A stretch of DNA of 64,000 nt, from contig DAHUXD010000003.1 in NCBI GenBank assembly GCA_027307335.1, positions 167,740 through 231,739 on the forward strand. Reading direction: 5' to 3'. The translations under genes and the position numbers were made by a program. This stretch comes from Acidobacteriota bacterium (GTDB taxonomy: Bacteria > Acidobacteriota > Thermoanaerobaculia > UBA5066 > Gp7-AA6). The notes beneath the pieces are model-generated. The model did not search any database. It saw nothing but the letters and a program-made list of their open reading frames with translations, and was not told where the DNA came from. Positions 32,241 through 40,880 of this stretch are shown here, piece after piece (the first letter of the stretch is position 1; each line of letters starts with the position of its first letter).

Positions 32241-34622
32241 ATGCGCAAGACCCTGGTCTCGCTCGCGGGTCTCCTCCTCCTCGCCGCGGCGGCTTCTGCC
32301 GCGCCGCCCTGCGCGCCCTCGACGACGTCGCTCTGCCTCTCCGGAGGCCGCTTCGAGGTATCGGTCGCCTGGAGCGCCCAGAACAAGACCGGGGACGGTC
32401 AGGCGGTATCGCTGACGGCCGACACGGGCTACTTCTGGTTCTTCAGCGACTCGAACGTCGAGCTGATCGTGAAGGTCCTCGATGCCACGGCGATCAACGG
32501 CAAGTTCTGGGTTTTCTTCGGCGCGCTCTCGAACGTCGAGTACACGCTGACGGTTCGGGACAGCGTGACGGGAACCAGGAAGCAGTACCAGAATCCTTCG
32601 GGCCAGTTCGCGTCGGTCGGCGACACGCAGGCGTTTTCGGGAAGCGTCGACGCGCCACCGACGTCGGAGCGAGTCGTCGCGCGCGGGACGGGCACGTCGC
32701 CCGAGTCGATCGGCGGAATCCAGGAATTCATCGACCGCTCGGCCACGCGAGCCTCAAGAAAGGCTGCCACCGATTTCACGCCCTGCAACGCCGGCCCGAC
32801 GCAGCTCTTCCTGAGCGGCTGCCGCTTCAAGGTCGAGGCCACCTGGCAGGACTCGCAGGGACACTCGGGCTACGGACAGGCGGTCCAACTGACGAGCGAC
32901 ACCGGCTACCTCTGGTTCTTCAGCGCCACGAACGTCGAGCTGATGGTGAAGGTGCTCGACGCCCGTGCGATCAACGGGAACTTCTGGGTCTTCTTTGGAG
33001 CCCTTTCGAACGTTCAATATCGAATCACCGTGTACGACACTCTTTCCGGGGACGTGAAGGTATACACGAACGCCCAGGGGACGTTCGCGTCCCTCGGCGA
33101 CACAGCCGCATTCCAACCCGGGCCTTCGGTGACGGTCTCCTGGGACGATGCTCATGCCGCCTCCGACCGTTTCGATGAGGCAGGCGGAACGCTGACGGCC
33201 ACGGGCGGCGACGGCACACAGTTCGTCCTGACGATCCCGCCGGGGGCGATCGTCTTTCCCGTGCGCGTCACGATGACCCCGGTCTCCCAGATCACGGGCC
33301 TTCCCATCGGCGGACCTGTCGTCGGCGCGGTGCAGATCGAGCCCGACGGACTGCTTCTCATGGAGGCCGCGGACCTCAAGATCCTGCCGGCGACGGCTCC
33401 GAGCCTCGCTGGCCTCACGTATTTCCGTTACCGAGGACCCGGCGAGAGCTACACGCCGTATCCCGGCGTTCCGCAGTCAACGGAAATCGACATGCCGGTG
33501 ACCTATCTCGGGGGGTATGGTGCGGCGAACGGCGCCCCGTCGGGGGCGCTCACTCGGAGGACAATACGGCCCAAGGCGGCCGGAGCCCTGGCCCCCTATA
33601 TCGCCCGGGCCGCGGATCTATACCGTCAACATCTTGCGCAGCAGCTTTCGTACGAGGACTATCTCGCGCAGGTTTATCCCATCTGGTCGGATGCGTGGGG
33701 AGAGGTCGTCTCGCCGGCGCTGGAAGGGCTCTCTGACAGCTGCGACCTCAGTGTTCTCGAATCCGTCTTCCAGATGGCACTCGAGTTCCGCAACCTCGAT
33801 CCCCAAACAGACCCGCACTGGATGACCTACAGTGACGGGATCTTCAGTGTTATGCATGAGAAGGTCCTGACCTGCATCGACGAGGCTTATCAACGTTGCA
33901 AGGCGAACAACGATCCATCCGAGGTCATGCTGATCGAGAAGCTCTCCACCCTGCTCCAACGCATCGGACTGATGACCGATGGGGATCAGGCGGCCATTCG
34001 AGACAAGATCGACCGCTGTCTGCGTTTCGAGCTGGACTTCGAGTCGGGACTGACCGTCGGATCATCGTTCGGCAGCGCTTCCCTCACGGAGCAATTGAAA
34101 GTCCGCGCGATCACCCCGCTTCAGCTGGAGGCGAGCGGTGCGGGATTCGTCCTCAGCGGGAGCTCCCAGATCTCCCACGAGTTCGTGAGCATCGTGGGCC
34201 CGCCCTGCACCTATTCGGTGGCGACGAAGCCCGACACCTTCGCCGTGTCGCGCCTGGACATCGGCCTGTTCACACAGGTCGATACCTGGCCTCTCAATCT
34301 GACTTTCGTGGTTCCCACTCCGAGGGATCAGATGTCGGTGGACATGATCTATTCGCCGGGCGATCCGCAGGAACAGATGACGCAGGCATGCCCTTATCCC
34401 GGCACCACCACCACGGGCCCTTTCCAGGGAGTCTTCGCTCCGATCTACGCCCTGCTCCACCAGAACGAGGCCGTCGCGCAAGGCGACTACATCGTCACCA
34501 AATGGGACCCGATCCGGTCGGGAAGCATCTTCGCGAAGCTCGAGTACAACAGAACGATGGGGCTGGCCGGGGTGAGCACCTCGGAGGACACGTTCATCAC
34601 GCTCAAGCACACGCCCCAGTGA
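32241..34622 (+). CDS. Large secreted protein with two GYFWFF domains and a ZU5-like segment
   Basis: A 793-aa exported protein not assigned to a family. Signal peptide 1-20 (LAAAASA). GYFWFF domain copy A is at about 30-132 (LCLSGGRFEVSVAW, DTGYFWFFSDSNVELIVK, INGKFWVFFGALSNVEYT). Copy B is at about 188-295 (FLSGCRFKVEATWQ, DTGYLWFFSATNVELMVK, INGNFWVFFGALSNVQYR). A segment at about 310-390 resembles ZU5/surface beta domains (GTLTATGGDGTQFVLTIPPG, VTMTPVSQI, GAVQIEPDGLLL). The remaining ~400 residues mix helices (YEDYLAQVYPIWSDAWGEV) and a beta-rich end, with no recognised motif. The C-terminal half is less GC-rich than its neighbours. It follows an SLH gene, as the small GYFWFF protein does. 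Confidence 0.78.
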   Translation: MRKTLVSLAGLLLLAAAASAAPPCAPSTTSLCLSGGRFEVSVAWSAQNKTGDGQAVSLTADTGYFWFFSDSNVELIVKVLDATAINGKFWVFFGALSNVEYTLTVRDSVTGTRKQYQNPSGQFASVGDTQAFSGSVDAPPTSERVVARGTGTSPESIGGIQEFIDRSATRASRKAATDFTPCNAGPTQLFLSGCRFKVEATWQDSQGHSGYGQAVQLTSDTGYLWFFSATNVELMVKVLDARAINGNFWVFFGALSNVQYRITVYDTLSGDVKVYTNAQGTFASLGDTAAFQPGPSVTVSWDDAHAASDRFDEAGGTLTATGGDGTQFVLTIPPGAIVFPVRVTMTPVSQITGLPIGGPVVGAVQIEPDGLLLMEAADLKILPATAPSLAGLTYFRYRGPGESYTPYPGVPQSTEIDMPVTYLGGYGAANGAPSGALTRRTIRPKAAGALAPYIARAADLYRQHLAQQLSYEDYLAQVYPIWSDAWGEVVSPALEGLSDSCDLSVLESVFQMALEFRNLDPQTDPHWMTYSDGIFSVMHEKVLTCIDEAYQRCKANNDPSEVMLIEKLSTLLQRIGLMTDGDQAAIRDKIDRCLRFELDFESGLTVGSSFGSASLTEQLKVRAITPLQLEASGAGFVLSGSSQISHEFVSIVGPPCTYSVATKPDTFAVSRLDIGLFTQVDTWPLNLTFVVPTPRDQMSVDMIYSPGDPQEQMTQACPYPGTTTTGPFQGVFAPIYALLHQNEAVAQGDYIVTKWDPIRSGSIFAKLEYNRTMGLAGVSTSEDTFITLKHTPQ

Positions 34623-34641
34623 GGTCGCGGCGCGGCCGCCC

Positions 34642-36087
34642 TTACGACGCCGGGATCGCTTGCGCGGGCGCGACGGGCGAGACCCGCTGCGCCTCCTCGT
34701 GCTCCTTCAGGTACGCCTGCGCCTTCATCATGCGCTGCGTGCGGGCGAGGACGCGGGTGAGATACGGGATCTGCGACGGCTTGATCTGCCGCATCCAGTC
34801 GAGCCAGCTCTTCTCGCCCGAGGTGTTCAAGATCGAGCGCCGCCAGGTTTCGGCGTAGAGCTCGAAGAATCGCTTCGCGCCGAGGCGCGGCTCCCACAGC
34901 ACGTGGTGCATGTCGTACTTCCACCACGGCTGGCCCTCGAGGACCGGCGCGAGCTTCTGGAAGAGCTCGGTGCCGGGCAAGGGCGTCAAGATCGTGTAGC
35001 CCGCGCGCTGGAACCCGTTCGCCGCGACGAAGTCCCAGAGCTCCCGGAAGCGCGCCTCGTCCCAGTCGGGGTCGACGAGGAAGTTGCCGGTGACGCCGTA
35101 GTGGAGCTCCCGCGCGATCCGCGCCGCCTCGAGCGACGCGAAGACGCCCGCGTCCTTGGTCACGCTCGCGAGGCCCGCGTCGGAGGCCGCCTCGAGGCCG
35201 AAGAAGATGTCGAAGTCCTTCGCGATCGGCCGCCATTCCGCGAGGAGATCCGCGTGCCGGCTGACGAGGTCCGTTCGCGTCTGCACGAGGATCCAGCGCT
35301 TGCGGATCCCCTTCGCGAGGAGGGCGCGCGCGAGCTCGCGGCTGCGCTCGGGATGGTTCCAGAAGAGGTCGTCCGCCACGAAGATCGCGTCGCCGACCCG
35401 CTCGAAGTCCTCGACGACCGCGCCGATCGAGCGCTCTCGGAACGAGCGGCCGTAGAGCTGCCAGACCGAACAGAAGCTGCACCGGAACGGACATCCCCGC
35501 GCGGTCTCGACCAGCCACACGGGCTTGAAGAGGAGACAGTGGTAGGAATTCCGATGGCGCTCGACGAGGTCGCGCGCCGGCAGCGGCACCGAGTCGAGAC
35601 CGGTGCGGTCCTCGAAGGGCCGCGTCGCCGACCACGCCTCGCCGTCGCGGACGAGCAGCGCCGGCACGTCGCCGAGCCCGCGGCGCGCCGCGAGCGCGTC
35701 CGCCACGGCCGGGACGACCTCCTCGCCGTCGTCGACGCAGATGGCGTCGACCTCGGGAGCCTGGAGCGGGGAGGGGTACGCCGCCGCGGCGTGGCCGCCG
35801 ACCAGGATCGTCGTCCCGGGGCTCGCCCGGCGGATCTCGCGCGCCGTCTCGAGCACGCGCCCGTACTCGAGCGCGTGCATGCACGAGATCCCGACGAGGG
35901 CCGGCCGCGTGCGCCGGACCCAGCGCGCCGCCGAGTCGCCGAAGCGCAGGTCGACGATCGTGGGCGCGTGGCCGCGCGCGCGCAGGGCCGCCGCGACGTA
36001 CTCGAGGCCGAGCGGCTCGACCCGGAAAAAGGGCCCGAGCCCGAACCGCTCGTTGCCCGGATCGGGACGCAGGAGCAGGACGTTCAT
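34642..36087 (-). CDS. B12-binding-type radical SAM protein (HpnR/BchE-like)
   Basis: A 481-aa enzyme with an N-terminal cobalamin-binding-like Rossmann domain (MNVLLLRPDPGNERF, LGLEYVAAALRARGHAPTIV, LVGGHAAAAYPSPL) and a radical SAM domain with GCPFRCSFC (C199, C203, C206). Downstream motifs include FVADDLFWNHPERSRELARAL and GYTILTPLPGTELFQKL. The C-terminal KYDMHHVLWEPRLGAKRFFEL resembles hopanoid C-3 methylase HpnR, so a lipid methylase is a reasonable guess, but no hopanoid genes are nearby. The lower-axial His motif DxHxxG is not evident. It is divergent from the acyltransferase gene across 35 bp and convergent with the GYFWFF gene. Confidence 0.85.
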   Translation of the reverse strand: MNVLLLRPDPGNERFGLGPFFRVEPLGLEYVAAALRARGHAPTIVDLRFGDSAARWVRRTRPALVGISCMHALEYGRVLETAREIRRASPGTTILVGGHAAAAYPSPLQAPEVDAICVDDGEEVVPAVADALAARRGLGDVPALLVRDGEAWSATRPFEDRTGLDSVPLPARDLVERHRNSYHCLLFKPVWLVETARGCPFRCSFCSVWQLYGRSFRERSIGAVVEDFERVGDAIFVADDLFWNHPERSRELARALLAKGIRKRWILVQTRTDLVSRHADLLAEWRPIAKDFDIFFGLEAASDAGLASVTKDAGVFASLEAARIARELHYGVTGNFLVDPDWDEARFRELWDFVAANGFQRAGYTILTPLPGTELFQKLAPVLEGQPWWKYDMHHVLWEPRLGAKRFFELYAETWRRSILNTSGEKSWLDWMRQIKPSQIPYLTRVLARTQRMMKAQAYLKEHEEAQRVSPVAPAQAIPAS

Positions 36088-36122
36088 CGCGTGCAGGGCG
36101 GATTGTAGACTGGAGCGTCGCG

Positions 36123-37076
36123 ATGGGAGAAGCCGAGGCGATCCACGGGTTTCGCAGCGAACCGCCGCCGGAACGGCGCGGTCGCAAGAAGTGGGTCAGC
36201 CACGGCCTCTCGAACCGCGTCGTCTACGGCGGGCTCCACTACGGCGCGCGCTGGCTGCCGATGGCGGCGCTGAACGCGATCAACGTCGTCGGCAACAGCC
36301 TCGCGGTCACGTTCCTCCGCCGGACGAAGGCCGGCATGCGCGACAACTTCCGATGCGCCCTCGGCGTCTCGGAGGAGGAGGCCGAGGCGCTCGCCCGCGC
36401 TCAGTTCTTCGAGTACGGGCGGCACACGATCGACGTGTGGCGCCTGCGGAGCGAGGCCTTCGTGCCGCGGGTGACGACGCTCGCCGAGGACGCCCGCGTC
36501 ATCGCGGCGTCCCGCCGAAACGGGCGCGGCTTCCTGCTGGTCACCGGACACGTGGGGAACTGGGAGATGGGAGCGGTCACCCTGCGGCAGCACGATCTGG
36601 TCCCGGCCGTCGTGGGTCAGGCGGAGCTCGATCCGAACGTGCAGGAGATGCGCCAGCAGCTGCGCGCGCGCCTCGGCGTCGAGTCGATCGACATCGGCTC
36701 CTCGATGGCCACGGCGTTCAAGGTGCGCGCCGCCGTCGACCGCGGACGGGCAGTCGCGCTGCTCGTCGACCGCGCGTATCCGGAGGATCGCGTGGTCGTG
36801 CCCTTCTTCGGCAAACCGACGCCCTTCCTGCGCTCGCCGGCGCTGCTCGCGCGCTTCTGCGGATGCGACCTCCTGCCGGGCTTCTTCCTGCGCAACGGCG
36901 ACGGCTCGTACTTCAACGTGTGGGGCGCGCCGCTGTCGGCCGACCCGTCGCTCGCCCCCGACGAGGACGCGGTGCGGATGATGTCCCGCGTCGCGGCCGA
37001 TCTCGAGGACGTCGTGCGGCGGCACCCGACGCAGTGGTTCAACTTCTACAGGTTCTGGGACGTCTTACGCTCGTAG
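36123..37076 (+). CDS. LpxL/HtrB-type lysophospholipid (lipid A) acyltransferase
   Basis: Membrane-associated acyltransferase of 317 aa, likely adding secondary acyl chains to lipid A or a similar glycolipid. It has the hydrophobic N-terminal region WLPMAALNAINVVGNSLAVT and the NFRCALGVSEEEAEALARAQ signature. The catalytic HxxxxE is in VTGHVGNWEMGA. Later motifs are VDRAYPEDRVVVPFFGKPTP and FLRSPALLARFCGCDLLPGF. A lipid A acyltransferase implies an outer membrane with LPS. The next gene downstream is convergent, separated by a palindromic repeat that starts at this gene's stop codon. Confidence 0.88.
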   Translation: MGEAEAIHGFRSEPPPERRGRKKWVSHGLSNRVVYGGLHYGARWLPMAALNAINVVGNSLAVTFLRRTKAGMRDNFRCALGVSEEEAEALARAQFFEYGRHTIDVWRLRSEAFVPRVTTLAEDARVIAASRRNGRGFLLVTGHVGNWEMGAVTLRQHDLVPAVVGQAELDPNVQEMRQQLRARLGVESIDIGSSMATAFKVRAAVDRGRAVALLVDRAYPEDRVVVPFFGKPTPFLRSPALLARFCGCDLLPGFFLRNGDGSYFNVWGAPLSADPSLAPDEDAVRMMSRVAADLEDVVRRHPTQWFNFYRFWDVLRS

Positions 37077-37132
37077 GGGCGGCCCTCGCGGCCGCCCGAC
37101 TCGGGCAGGGCGGGGGCAAGCCCCGCCCCTAC
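37073..37132. repeat. Nested palindromic repeat (REP-like)
   Basis: Outer arms GTAGGGGCGG (37073-37082) and CCGCCCCTAC (37123-37132) enclose two inner hairpins (GGGCGGCC...GGCCGCCC-type and GGGCGGGG/CCCCGCCC). It begins on the acyltransferase stop codon and fills the convergent gap, so it may end transcription from both sides. Confidence 0.6.
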
Positions 37133-37137
37133 ATGTT

Positions 37138-38394
37138 TCAAGTCGTCCCCGGCCGTTCCCACTTCCCGTACACGTAGCTCCCGCAGCAGCGCGCGCAGAT
37201 CGGGAGCGGCTCCTTCGCGAGCTTCGCGCGGAATTTCTGCGCGCGCTCGCCCTTCCAGATCTCCGCGAACGGCTGCCGCCGCACGTTCCCGATGACGTAG
37301 TCGGGAAAGTCGCCGCAGAACGTGACGTCCCCGTCCGGCTCGATCTGCGCGAAGTACCACGCCACCGGGCAGAGCGAGTGGCCGAACGTCTCGCCGAAAT
37401 TCGTGAAGTACTCCGGCACCCGCTCCGCGGGCACCTCGGGCACGAAGGACGTCCACGGCCGGCCGACCGACGAGTCGAGGAAGCGCCGGCGGCGGAGACC
37501 CTTGAGCATCTTGACGAGCTCGGCCATCTGCCGACCGCGCGTCGCGACGATCGAGCCGCCGTCGAAGTCGAAGCCCTTCCACGACGTCGCCGCGACGCCG
37601 AACTCCTCGCGCATCACGCGCTCGTATTCCGCGCCGACCGACGGCGGCACGAACCAGCGCAGCCCGACGTTGATCGTGTCGAGCGGCAGCTCGCGCAGCG
37701 CCTCGAGCGCGGGCCGGATCGCCTCGAGGTTCAGCTCGGTGACCGGCAGGATCGCCATCTGGAACGGGACGGCGGCACCGAGCTCCTTCTGCCACCGCGC
37801 GACCGCCCGGATTCCCGCGGCGGCCTTCTCGAAGCTGTCGGACCGCCCGCGGATCCGATTGTGAACCTCCGGCGGCCCGTCGATCGACACCGCGATCGAG
37901 TCGATGCCGGCCTCGACGAGGTCGCGCGCGAGTGACTCGAGGCGGCCGCCGTTGGTGATCACGGTGCAGGTCAGCCCGCGCGCCTTGATCTCGCGGATCA
38001 GCGGCAGGATGTCCGGGTAGAGGAACGGCTCGCCGCCGAAGAGGCTGACGATCGGCCGCGAAGGCGCGAGCTCGTCGAGCAGGCGCACGTAGTCGGCGAG
38101 CGCGAGCTGGCGCTTCGCGCCGATCAGCTCGACGATGCGCGCGCGCTCGAGCGCGCCGTCGCCCGCGTCCGCCGCCGACTGGGAGCGGAAGATCCCGGTG
38201 TCGCCCCACTGCCCGCACATCTTGCAGCGCAGGTTGCAAAGGTTCGTGACCCGCAGCTGCACGAACGTCGGCATGGGCAGCGTCTCGGGACGCGGGTCCG
38301 CGAGGTGTGCCTCGACGGCCGAGCGCCCCGCGCCCATGCGCCCCAGGTGCCGCCGGGCGAAGCCCGCGAGCCGAATTCCCCGGCGAAAGCTCAT
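37138..38394 (-). CDS. Radical SAM/SPASM domain protein
   Basis: A 418-aa enzyme. The radical SAM cluster motif is TNLCNLRCKMCGQWG (C53, C57, C60) followed by SLFGGEPFLYPDILPLIREI and SIDGPPEVHNRIRG. The C-terminal SPASM-like region has cysteines in SLCPVAWYFAQIEPDGDV, TFCGDFPDYVIGN and LPICARCCGSYVYGKW, expected to hold an auxiliary Fe-S cluster. SPASM enzymes modify peptides, proteins or small metabolites; no precursor peptide was found nearby, so the substrate is open. ATG 38394 lies 17 bp after the M64 peptidase stop, pointing to one transcript with that gene. Confidence 0.92.
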   Translation of the reverse strand: MSFRRGIRLAGFARRHLGRMGAGRSAVEAHLADPRPETLPMPTFVQLRVTNLCNLRCKMCGQWGDTGIFRSQSAADAGDGALERARIVELIGAKRQLALADYVRLLDELAPSRPIVSLFGGEPFLYPDILPLIREIKARGLTCTVITNGGRLESLARDLVEAGIDSIAVSIDGPPEVHNRIRGRSDSFEKAAAGIRAVARWQKELGAAVPFQMAILPVTELNLEAIRPALEALRELPLDTINVGLRWFVPPSVGAEYERVMREEFGVAATSWKGFDFDGGSIVATRGRQMAELVKMLKGLRRRRFLDSSVGRPWTSFVPEVPAERVPEYFTNFGETFGHSLCPVAWYFAQIEPDGDVTFCGDFPDYVIGNVRRQPFAEIWKGERAQKFRAKLAKEPLPICARCCGSYVYGKWERPGTT

Positions 38395-38411
38395 GGGCGA
38401 CCGCTCAGCGC

Positions 38412-39818
38412 TTAATGGGAGTACAGATCGATCACGCCGGAGATCGCGCGCCGGCACACCGCGCAGAATGGGACCTCGTCCCGCGTGAACATGATGCAGT
38501 CTTCCTGCGGCCGGTAATAGCCGCGCGCTTCGTAGAGCGCGCCCTCGAATGCGCCGACCTTCCCCGAGTGCGCGTCGGTGCCGAGGAGCCGCGTCTCGAG
38601 CGCCTGCTCCTCGCGGAAGAGCGCGTCCATCTCGTCCTCGGGGCGGTTCTCCGCGCGGATCTTCTCGCGCTTGCCCTGCGCCTCGCGCGAGGCCTTCTCG
38701 AACTCTTCCTTCTTCCATGGCGTCGGCAGCGGCGTCCCCGCCGTGACGAGGTCCTTCCACTTGAGGTTCTGCGGATCGAGGAGCGCGGTCGCGTTCGGCT
38801 CCCACGGCTCGACGCGATTCTCCCCCGCCGGCGCGTAGGCGACCGGCGACGTGTAGTACTCGTCGGCGAGCGCCGCGAAGTGGTGGCCGAACTCGTGGAC
38901 GAAGACGTACGGCGCCCAGAGGCTGTCGGCCGCCACGGTCGAGTACTGGCCGAAGATGCCCCCGCCGCCGTACGTCCGCGAGTTCGTGAGGATCTCGACG
39001 AACTCGTAGGGCGCGAACGAGGCGACCTCGCGGAACGAGCTGTTCTCGAACGTCAGGATGTAGCGTTCGACGCCGAACGCGTCGTAGGTCGCGCCGACCC
39101 GGGAGCTCCGGTGCTGCCCGATCGAGGGCCGCGAGATTCCGGAGGCGTCCGCGGGCGGGCAGAGCGCCCAGACGTTGAAGTCGCTCCGGCGCTCCTTGAA
39201 GGGCGACACCTTGAAGAGGAGATCGGCCAGGCGGCGCGCGTCCTTTTCGAACTTGCCGCGCTCGGCGGCCGTGTAGCCGTCGCCGAGAATGAGGAAGTCG
39301 ACCTTGTCCGCAGGGTCGCCGGCCTTCTGGATCTCGACGAGCGGCCCCGGCGACGGCGGCGGCGCCGTGACGATGAAGCGGTCCTTCGGGTCCACTCCCA
39401 CCCGCCAGACCTCGCGGAAGGCATTCGCGGCGTCGCGCTTCTTCACGATCACCTCGACCTTCGCGTCGGGCAGCGGGAAGCGCACCGACTCCGAGAACGT
39501 GCGCCGGAGCGTCTTGGCCTCGTCGGTCGTCTCCCACTCTCCGTACACCGAGGCGAAGCCCCGCGAGTAGAGGACCCGGCCGGACCCCGGGTCGACCACC
39601 TCGAAGAGGTACTTCCCGAGGTTCGTGCCGTCGATGGGCTTTCGGGGGTTTCCGGGCCATGGGAGGGGCTCCAGCACCAGCCGGTCGAAGCTGAAGACCT
39701 CGGCGGAGGCGTTCCCGGTGTGGTAGTAGTCGAGCCGCAGCGTGCGCGGCGCCGCGGCGGCGGTCCCGGATGCGAGCGCGATCGCGCCGAAGACGAACGC
39801 GATGGGCTTTTTGACCAT
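38412..39818 (-). CDS. Secreted M64-family metallopeptidase
   Basis: A 468-aa exported zinc peptidase of the IgA-peptidase M64 family. Signal peptide 1-22 (ending TAAAA). An N-terminal beta domain (LRLDYYHTGNASAEVFSFDR) precedes the catalytic domain: FLILGDGYTAAERGKFEKDA, NVWALCPPADASGISRP, GGGGIFGQYSTVAADS, and zinc motif FVHEFGHHFAALADEYY (H308, E309, H312, and D319). Closing cysteines CAVCRRAISG are conserved-looking. M64 members cleave immunoglobulin in the founding species, but environmental members are of unknown substrate. It is encoded just upstream of the radical SAM/SPASM gene. Confidence 0.93.
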   Translation of the reverse strand: MVKKPIAFVFGAIALASGTAAAAPRTLRLDYYHTGNASAEVFSFDRLVLEPLPWPGNPRKPIDGTNLGKYLFEVVDPGSGRVLYSRGFASVYGEWETTDEAKTLRRTFSESVRFPLPDAKVEVIVKKRDAANAFREVWRVGVDPKDRFIVTAPPPSPGPLVEIQKAGDPADKVDFLILGDGYTAAERGKFEKDARRLADLLFKVSPFKERRSDFNVWALCPPADASGISRPSIGQHRSSRVGATYDAFGVERYILTFENSSFREVASFAPYEFVEILTNSRTYGGGGIFGQYSTVAADSLWAPYVFVHEFGHHFAALADEYYTSPVAYAPAGENRVEPWEPNATALLDPQNLKWKDLVTAGTPLPTPWKKEEFEKASREAQGKREKIRAENRPEDEMDALFREEQALETRLLGTDAHSGKVGAFEGALYEARGYYRPQEDCIMFTRDEVPFCAVCRRAISGVIDLYSH

Positions 39819-39874
39819 GAACCCGTATCCTAACGCTCCCGTATGAGCGAAATGGGCCGTTGGAGGGGCCGTCC

Positions 39875-40822
39875 ATGATCTACGAAAACATCCTCGGCAC
39901 GATCGGCAACACTCCCGTCGTCAGGATCCACCGCCTCGCGCCCGCCGGCATCACGATGTACGTCAAGTGCGAGGCCTTCAACCCGCTGTCCTCGGTCAAG
40001 GACCGGCTCGCGATCGCGATCATCGAGGACGCCGAGCGCCGCGGCGAGCTGAAGCCCGGCCAGACCGTGATCGAGGCGACGTCCGGCAACACCGGCATCG
40101 CGCTCGCGATGGTCTGCGCGGTGAAGGGCTATCCCTTCGTGGCCCTGATGTCCGACAGCTTCTCGGTCGAGCGGCGCAAGCTCATGCGCATCCTCGGCGC
40201 GAAGGTCATCCTGCACCCGGCCGCGGATCGCGCGACGGGCATGGTCGCGAAGGCCGCGGAGCTCGCGAAGAAGAACGGCTGGTTCCTCGCGCGGCAGTTC
40301 GAGAACCCCGCCAATCCCGAGTACCACCGGCAGACGACGGGCCCGGAGATCCTGCGCGACTTCGCGGGCAAGCGGCTGGACTACTGGGTCTCGGGGTGGG
40401 GAACCGGCGGCACGCTGACCGGCGCCGGCGAGATGCTCAAGAAGGCACGGCCCGAGACGAAGATCGTCGCCGTCGAACCGGAGCAGGCGAACCTCCTCGC
40501 CGGAAAGGAATGGGCGCCGCACAAGATCCAGGGCTGGACGCCCAATTTCGTTCCCGCCGTACTCAATCGCGACGTGTTCGACGAGGTGGTCACGGTGACG
40601 GACGTCGAGGCGCGCGACGCGGCGCGGGACCTCGCCTCCAGGGAGGGCATCTTCTGCGGCGTCTCGTCCGGAGGCACCTTCGCCGGCGCGCGCAAGGTCG
40701 CGATGAAGGCGCCGAAGGGCTCCGTGATCCTGGCGATGCTGCCCGACACGGGCGAGCGCTACCTCTCGACGTTCCTCTTCGAGGGGATCAACGAGGGGAC
40801 GGACGAGGTGGCAGGGGCCTAA
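39875..40822 (+). CDS. Cysteine synthase (O-acetylserine sulfhydrylase)
   Basis: PLP enzyme forming L-cysteine from O-acetylserine and sulfide, 315 aa. ATG 39875 follows GGAGGGG; an in-frame TTG at 39860 would sit on that ribosome site. Motifs: NILGTIGNTPVVRIHRL, PLP lysine K42 in NPLSSVKDRLA, EATSGNTGIALAM, the phosphate loop GWGTGGTLTGAGE, and FCGVSSGGTFAGARKVA near the end. CysK and CysM cannot be separated from sequence; cystathionine beta-synthase activity is less likely because there is no CBS domain. Its product is the substrate of the cysteine desulfurase at 8322-9542, though the genes are not linked. Confidence 0.95.
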   Translation: MIYENILGTIGNTPVVRIHRLAPAGITMYVKCEAFNPLSSVKDRLAIAIIEDAERRGELKPGQTVIEATSGNTGIALAMVCAVKGYPFVALMSDSFSVERRKLMRILGAKVILHPAADRATGMVAKAAELAKKNGWFLARQFENPANPEYHRQTTGPEILRDFAGKRLDYWVSGWGTGGTLTGAGEMLKKARPETKIVAVEPEQANLLAGKEWAPHKIQGWTPNFVPAVLNRDVFDEVVTVTDVEARDAARDLASREGIFCGVSSGGTFAGARKVAMKAPKGSVILAMLPDTGERYLSTFLFEGINEGTDEVAGA

Positions 40823-40840
40823 AGAGCTCGGCGAAGTCGA

Positions 40841-40875
40841 CCCCCTCACCCGCCCTCTCCCGGGGGGAGAGGGGG
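40841..40875. repeat. REP-like palindrome A, copy 2 (inverted)
   Basis: CCCCTCACCC arm followed by CCCTCTCCC/GGGAGAGGG stem. It lies between the convergent cysteine synthase gene and the 40881-41432 gene, where it may act as a bidirectional terminator. Confidence 0.7.
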
Positions 40876-40880
40876 CAGGC

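Noticed and set aside
37138-39818. RiPP biosynthetic cluster
   Set aside because: A SPASM radical SAM and a peptidase are present, but no precursor peptide, RRE domain or exporter was seen.
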